Shown here: in pieces, positions 57,907-64,000 of the stretch
Position numbering within the stretch: the stretch's first letter is position 1
Layout: each line of letters opens with the position of its first letter
Source: Monosporascus cannonballus
Taxonomy: Eukaryota; Ascomycota; Sordariomycetes; Xylariales
NCBI GenBank assembly: GCA_004154925.1
Contig: QJNS01000248.1
Span: forward strand, 1 to 64,000
Length of the DNA: 64,000 bases
Direction: 5' to 3'
Notes under the pieces: generated by a model
Told to the model about the DNA's origin: nothing
The model's input: only the letters and a program-made list of their open reading frames with translations
The model's database searches: none
Program-made: the position numbers and the translations under genes

Positions 57907-58929
57907 GCGAATGTCAGATGAGGGTAATAATAGTAATAAAACGTAATTTCCCGAAAAGAGATCGCTGAGCGGCAGGATGCGTGATTCGTCGTCCGTTGGT
58001 GTAGTGCTCTGCAACCCTGTCAGCATCCTGATTTAGCATTACGGGGCACAATTCGAGAGCCGAGACCGATCCATCCCACTTATATGGGCTTAGAAAAGAA
58101 CCAAGTTCCATATTCCGCTGGCGGCTTCCGTTAGGAAAGCGAAGCTCAAAACCGTTAGTAATGGCTGACTGGTAACATCTACTGTGAATTCACCCTTTTA
58201 CGGGTTTCACCACTGGATATACTGCCCGTAAGTACCTACTCAGCGACTCACAACAGCTTCGAACGGCACTTGGGTGTCAAACTCCAGAAAGGGGGGGAGG
58301 GCGGACGTCGGCTATTATATGTCACTCGGAACAATGGGAACCACCGCATCGCTTAATACCTGGTGAATGCATTCAGGGAAGAGGGAAAGGCAGCACCTGC
58401 TATCTGGACTATGATACACACTCACTATCTCACAGATTTATGCGGGTCGGCTCCTCCCTACTGCTGGGGCGCCAGATGCGAGAGAAGGAGTAAAAAGAAA
58501 AGAGAATGCAAATGATTTAACCGACCGCCCCTGTCCGGTTTCGTGATAATGGGGGTATCAAGCCTAGTGATGACCGGAACTCCGTTTCCATGCAAAGAAC
58601 TCGCCTGGGTTCCGATACTCGCACACACATACAACCCTTTCGCTAGGTGCGATATGCCTTGCGAGGGTCAGGTCCAGCACCAAGGAAATCCCAGCCTAGT
58701 TGAGTTTAGGGACGCCATCGCGAACTGCGCGTCTCGACTCTTATATCTCAGAGAGGATGTCCGACATGCAGCTTCGCTGAGATATGAACTATCCGGGTTT
58801 GCCGAATCGACTCTGATGGTGCCTCGGCTTCAACCCCTGCCTGCCTAACTCCGTACAAGCACTCACCATCAAACCTGCGTCTTCACCACGTCAAGGGCGT
58901 AGTCAAGTGCGGTACACAAGCTAGGTCCT
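57907..58929. other. Convergent spacer neurochondrin / SLX8-like gene
   Basis: 1 kb between two facing genes. A 101-codon plus frame (58543-58848) has no recognisable domain or signal, so I do not call it a gene. Otherwise nothing is seen. Confidence 0.5.
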
Positions 58930-60846
58930 TCAAAACCGGCTCGCCGGCCGCTTCCCCTTTTTGGTGGCCGTCATGACTTTCAGCTCGAGGTGATAGTAGG
59001 ATTTCGTATTTTTGCCTTTCTTGTCTTTGAGGTCGACCTTCGTCCGACAGACCGGGCACGTCTTCTTCATACTGTCGATATGAAGCGAGGAATGTAGGCA
59101 CTCGGAGCAGAATAGATGACCTAATGGGACCGTGAAGTTAATAACCTGTGCTATATGGCAGCCATGATGGGGGAGGGAACTATCGACATACCGCAATGTG
59201 TGACGGTCAACGCAGTTACATCGTCCATGCATATCACACACTGGAATTTGCCTAACTTGACCCGGTTGTCCACTTTCGGTGCCATGAGCGCGGTCGGGAC
59301 CTCATCCACGTTGGACAGGTCGATGCTGTCGGGGTCTTCATTGTCTGTCTTCTGCGGAGAACCGAAATCTTCTTCGAAGGGGGAGCTCGCATCGTACCGT
59401 GGCAAGGTATTCCTTCCGGCCTTGGCCGGGCGACTGGACGACTGCGAGGTTCGACGCCTCTTAGCGTCCTCAAGGGATCTAGTAATAGTGGCTCTATGTC
59501 TCTTCCTCGCTCTTGGTGCCATGGGCGTCGTCGGATCAATGCCAGAATTCATGTTGTCAAAATCAGGCTCTTCCTTCGTCAGGTCTACAACACCGCCTCC
59601 CCCTCGACTCCCCCTGCTTGAGCGCCGGAGTGCAGGTGGCATGGTCTCGCCTATTTCTAGTGGCTTTGGTAAATGGGAGGATCGATGCCGGGAGGGAGGG
59701 GGAAGAGGGCTGCTGCTGAGAGGTGGAAGCGAGGGCGAGGAAAAGTCACCAGTCGCCAAGGCGGCAACGTAAGGGTCGTCGATGCCTTGGTCCGCAGGCT
59801 GGGTTGTGGAGGGCCGAGGCAAATAGAAGGCCGACGAGGCGTCTTGCGAATGGTGCCGTGGGCTTGCTGCAAAAATACCTCGGGGTTGTTGAATGTTGGG
59901 AGGGGCGAGTGGCGACGAGGTTCTTGCGCTAGATTGTTCTCGATGTTGATGTTGAGGGTGCTGGTGTTGGTGGTGTTGTTGTGGGGCGAACTGACGAGGG
60001 GGAGGAAATCGCCAGTTAGAAGGGAGGTGCGTCGCCCAGGATGACATATGAAGCTCGTGCTGTTCTGAATGCGGATACGGATCTGGATGTGGGTATGGGT
60101 GTGGGTGCGATGGTGAGTGTAGGTCCGAGTTGGAATCCGAGAAGGCGAGTGGAAAATCGGATAGCGGTGAAGTCCAATTGGTTCTTTCCCTCTCAGTGAA
60201 CGGTGCTGGTGGTACTGCCCTAGGAAGTAAGCCGTCAAAGATGTGGTGGTGATAAGGGCTGGTTGGGATGAAAGGGTGATGGTTGCTGTTACTGTTGTTC
60301 CTTGTCGGGGTGCATGCGCTGTTACCGTTACCACTGTCGCGAACGGGGAAGGGAAATGGAAATAGGGCGCTAAATGGGTCAAGCGACGGTGGACGAGGCG
60401 ACGATTGAAGATTTGAAGTCGAAGATGCAGGTTGTATGTTTCCGCTGAGGTGGCTATCGATATTATTATTAGTAGTAGTAATCAGGTTAGTAATGTTGTC
60501 GTTGTCGGTGTCGGCGGCGGTAGGGCTAATAGTTGCTGCTGTTACGCCGGCTATTCCTACGAAGGGATCCAGAATGTTTGTCCCGAACAACAAGTCGCCA
60601 CAGTCTAACGTTAGGATGTCGAGCGCATTGCTGGAGTCCGAGTTCTCAAAGACAACGCCTGATAGGTTGATATATATAAGTCAGCTCGGTCAGGCGAGCA
60701 GAGTGTATTTACCGGCAGCTATGGATAGCTACGGCGGATTGTATGGTACAAAATACGGCAGCAAGGCAGCTAGGGATACAGCGAAAGAGAGGTAATTTAC
60801 CTGTAAAGCCGGGAAGGCCGTTAATCGTATCGAGAGGATCTGCCAT
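58930..60846 (-). CDS. SLX8: RING E3 ligase with a SUMO-interacting motif (SLX8-like)
   Basis: Three exons, 60846-60801, 60658-59192 and 59120-58930, give 567 aa. The RING finger starts CVICMDD (about 488) and is completed across the last intron: THCGHLFCSECL ... CPVC (about 526), a C3HC4 pattern. Upstream is VVDLTKEEPD (about 371-380), a hydrophobic core followed by acids typical of a SUMO-interacting motif; RING plus SIM is the signature of SUMO-targeted ubiquitin ligases such as Slx8/Slx5 and Rfp. Most of the N-terminal 350 residues are disordered, with His-rich runs (HPHPYPHPDPYPH, QHQHPQHQHR). The start MADPLDTI is my choice; the same frame is open upstream to 60996, so a longer N-terminus cannot be excluded. 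Confidence 0.85.
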
Positions 60847-62712
60847 CGAGATCAAGCCGAGATGCCTCCCAACATTGCTTCCTGATGTCGGTGTTAAAGT
60901 TGATGCCGTTGCCGTTCGCTCCGTACTGTCATTGCTGATGCCGATGGAGGACTCCTGACAAAAAGTAGGTATTATACCTACTAGGTAGGTGGGCAAGTAT
61001 CCTGGGTTGGAGGTTGCTAGGTATATCGGTGAATTGGTGGTTATTGTTGTAATTGCTGTTGGGTGTCTAGTTCGCTCTTAATTAATTATCGCTCTTGTTA
61101 GTTGAGGCGTGGTGATGGCTTATGAGATGAGTAAAGAGTTATATAAGAACCGGGCCCGTTCAGGTCTGCTTTATACGATATACTGGTAAGGTTCAGTCGG
61201 GAGTAGCTAGAATGCATCCTCCTCCCTCCGGTTGATTCAAACCTATTTGTAGGTTCGTATTGATGCCGGGTGGCGCATCGGCACTCCAGGACGGGGTAGG
61301 AAATAATTAATAAGGCGAAGGAAGGGAGTAAGACAGCGGGATGCGTCTCGCCAGATACAGACGCCCTAGCAAAGGAACAACCCAGCCAGCCGTGCAAGTT
61401 GGGTAAATATTGCCCGAAATATCCAACCTCTGCTCGTGTATGGTGGTGCATTTGAGGGGTGGCGCACCGTGCTGCCCTTCGCGTTATGAACTCAGCACGG
61501 CTCCCTCGACGTGGTGAGACAGACAAGTCACTCCGGTCCACGCTGCTGGACTACAATTTACACCGCAAAGGCCGTCGCTTGGTCTTGAGTCAAGGTAACG
61601 GGCATAATATGGGTATTCCTTGCAGGAGGGTCAAGCGCTGTCCTCAAACATGCATCTCAGCGGGCGTCCGCGGCCAGCATCATCAGTATTGGAGCAGGTG
61701 ACCATCGGACCACCATAATATGCCGGTGATTGCCAGGGCCCAACAGTTACTCATCACCAACCCGCCGCAATGGGAGTGATCCGAGAGCCTTAGCGTCGTC
61801 ACACTCAAGTCACTGTCGCCTGTCCTGCATGAGGTAAGGTAGGCTGATAGGCGGCGCGTAGATCGACTCCTAGCTTCGAGCTTCATATTTCAGATCATCC
61901 AAGTACAAGGCAGCCAATCCTATAGTATTCGTAGGGACAAGAAGAGGCCATCCGAGCTTCGCATGCTGCATAACGTCGCCTTGGGTACGAAGTAGTTGAG
62001 CCAAATAGCGAAAACCATTAGCGCTGTTATGAATCGAACCTAGCTCACCAATTGGTTCTCTACCTGTAGAAGTTGGCATGGGCAATACTCAGTATTATCT
62101 GTGTGATGGGTTAGCTAAACGCAGATTTGGGAACGATCTCAGCAACTCTGTAATTACACACGTAGCCTTATGTAGAACAGCCGAGACAAGAGTTCGCTAC
62201 GTGAATGACTCTTGGCTGACTTATGTGCTAGAGATACAAAACTTTAATATCGCGCAATTATATCTACATAGATAGCCTAAGCGCACATGCAATTCCAGAA
62301 ATGAGTCGCTTCCCTCGTCGTGCGTGGCCTGCCGATATGACACTTTAACTACTAGGTAGGTAGTAGCCAAATCATCCAACGTTACCTGACATGTAGGCAT
62401 ATAGATACTCCGTATATGCATACCTAGCGTTTTCCTATGTGCATTCGGACAGGGTGCTGACGGCTGGTCACCGGCTGCCGCCCTACTATCGAGAACAACA
62501 TTTCCAATATGCACCTAAAAGTCTTTGTAGAATAAAATTTCTCTCTTATCACCTAAAGTGGGGGGCTCTCGACCTTATCTCGGCTCTACGATTTATTACC
62601 CAAGATAATATGAAGATGTTGAATCGTCGTCACGCAAAATGTTAATAAGCTTCAACCCAAAAATTTGAACGAATGAACCACGGCATGCCATGACCCGTGG
62701 ACTGCGGTAGTA
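60847..62712. other. Divergent region SLX8-like / MIP1
   Basis: 1.9 kb with no confident gene. A 71-codon minus frame (61870-62085) and a 147-codon minus frame (61098-61541) show no recognised domain. CCTACTAGGTAGG-type tracts occur near 60970-60990 and 62345-62360. Confidence 0.5.
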
Positions 62713-64000
62713 ATGCTCAATCCTGCGAAGGGTCACATGAGACGCGCGCCGACTGCAAGCTTCGTCTGCCTCGCCAGATGCCGAGCGCACCGTCATCTTC
62801 ATAATCCCCTGGCTTCACTGTCGCATACGCAGCCGCATTGGAGATGGCAGACGACAGCTGCAGTTGCGCAAGTTACCGATGGTGTCCCAGCAACTGGGGC
62901 TCATGATGTGCGTCCAAAGAGTCTTGAAAGTTAGTCATGATCGTCAGAAGAAGTAATAAAATTTGAATCTGTCTAAGATGTCTGCCGCAGTCCCTTCCGA
63001 ACCTCGATATAACCAGATAGGTATACAACATCTCAGTTCCCACGTCTTCAAGCAGGTCTTCCCCAACGACGACAAGCCTCCCCCTGAAGAACTCGTAGAG
63101 CTATCCAAGGATCATCTCAGTCGCCATGATTTACTAGGAAAGAATACCGACAGCAATCCCCCGATCGCTTTCGACTTACCCCCGATTCAGGGCGGGACAA
63201 AAACGTTGGATGAGCATTTCCACAGACTAGGCGTAGACTGCGCAGAGCCTTTCCTGTCTCAAGCCAAGCAGTTTGCAAGGGTAAATCCACCGCCGCGACC
63301 GAAAAAATGGGTGAGGCGCAGTGGTTGGACAAAATATTCCGAAGGTCAGGCGGAAGCGGTCGAGGCGCCCGATGACAACATGCTCTGCTTTGATGTCGAG
63401 GTCATGTGGAAGGAAAGTCCCTTTGCTGTGATGGCTTGCGCAGTGAGTCCCACGGCTTGGTATGCTTGGCTATCGCCCTGGCTGTTGGGAGAATCCGAGT
63501 CAAATAATCATCTCATTCCGCTCGGAGATCCAACTCGAGATCGAATCATCGTAGGACATAATATCGGTTATGACCGCGCGCGCATACTCGAGGAATATGA
63601 CTTGAAGCAAACGAGGAACTCCTTTCTTGACACTATGTCGTTGCATGTCGCGGTCAATGGCATGTGTTCGCGACAACGCCCGACGTGGATGAAGCACAAG
63701 AAGAGTAGGGAACTAAGGGATAAGATTGCTAGGGAGACTGACAATGTCGAACTAACAAATATGTTCGCCAACAACCAGCTTCATGAGGAGGAGGAGGATT
63801 TGTGGGTCGGGCACAGTGCCATCAACTCTCTCCGCGAGGTTGCCAAGTTCCATCTCGATCTAACCATCGACAAGGCGGCCCGAGACGAATTCGGGGAATC
63901 AGATCGCGATGGTATTGTTGGCAAGCTAGACGACTTACTCAATTACTGTGCAGCCGATGTCGCCATCACTCATCGGGTGTACCAGATTGTCTTCCCTAAT
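62713..64000 (+). CDS. MIP1: Mitochondrial DNA polymerase gamma, 5' part (window ends inside)
   Basis: Two exons seen, 62713-62929 and 62991 to the window end, giving the first 409 residues; the polymerase domain lies beyond. The N-terminus is Arg/Ala/His-rich without acids (mitochondrial presequence). The 61-bp intron runs from GTTAGT to GCAG, with phase 1. The exonuclease domain is clear: ExoI CFDVEV, ExoII IIVGHNIGYDRARI and ExoIII YCAADVAITHRVY; upstream IGIQHLSSHV and ELVELSKDHLSRHDLLGK are conserved Mip1 blocks. Mip1 replicates mitochondrial DNA and proofreads with these motifs. A downstream ATG at 62978 would give an isoform lacking the presequence, so I prefer the spliced start. The splice itself is inferred, not shown. 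Confidence 0.9.

Noticed and set aside
58543..58848. 101-codon frame in the neurochondrin/SLX8 spacer
   Set aside because: Cys and His present but no spacing typical of a secreted or zinc protein, and no hydrophobic signal peptide.
62025..62062. GGTTCGATTC on the minus strand, possible tRNA B box
   Set aside because: The bases after it break the B-box consensus, and there is no acceptor-stem pairing or A box at the right distance.

Overview
The window looks like a euchromatic, gene-rich stretch of a filamentous ascomycete genome (Pezizomycotina, most likely Sordariomycetes). Nearly all genes carry short introns of roughly 48-145 bp with GTRNGT donors, CTRAC-type branch sites and YAG acceptors. 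The protein set is fungal, the 5' regions are pyrimidine- and microsatellite-rich, and the intergenic DNA is full of CCTAGGTA-like tracts. No bacterial operon, phage, CRISPR array, rRNA or convincing tRNA was seen. The lineage call is inference from gene content and architecture.

Layout. 0.7-14 kb: SUR2-type sphingolipid C4-hydroxylase (-), TCTP (+), a proline-rich fungal protein (-), kinetochore MIS12/MTW1 (+), a mitochondrial PPR protein (-) and a histidine acid phosphatase (+). 14.7-25 kb: a four-RRM Nrd1-like RNA-binding protein (-), a secreted agmatinase-type ureohydrolase (-) and CDC42 (-). 25-28 kb: a gene-poor segment holding a small inverted-repeat (MITE-like) element with an 8-bp near-perfect target duplication. 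28-45.5 kb: V-ATPase assembly factor VMA22 (+), the very large checkpoint kinase TEL1/ATM (-) and the inner-ring nucleoporin NUP192 (+). 48-58 kb: DIP5-type amino-acid permease (+), an assembly gap, a CLC chloride channel/transporter (-) and a neurochondrin-family protein (+). 58.9-64 kb: a RING/SIM SLX8-like SUMO-targeted ubiquitin ligase (-) and the 5' part of mitochondrial DNA polymerase gamma MIP1 (+), cut by the window end.

Most neighbours are divergent or convergent pairs, so these are mostly single-gene units around shared bidirectional promoters. The genes do not form one pathway. Several act in genome maintenance (MIS12, TEL1, SLX8, MIP1) and several in membrane trafficking or ion and nutrient homeostasis (VMA22, CLC, DIP5, CDC42, SUR2). 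I rebuilt exon structures by hand for the multi-exon genes. In each, phases and lengths close to an open reading frame, and domain motifs run across the junctions.

No clearly new multi-gene system was found. The best leads are the MITE-like element at 27.04-27.47 kb, with a possible relic arm at 25.58 kb; a recurrent rise in GC toward the 3' ends of several genes; the homopolymer-flanked gap at 51.5 kb; and the SIM plus RING architecture of the SLX8-like protein.
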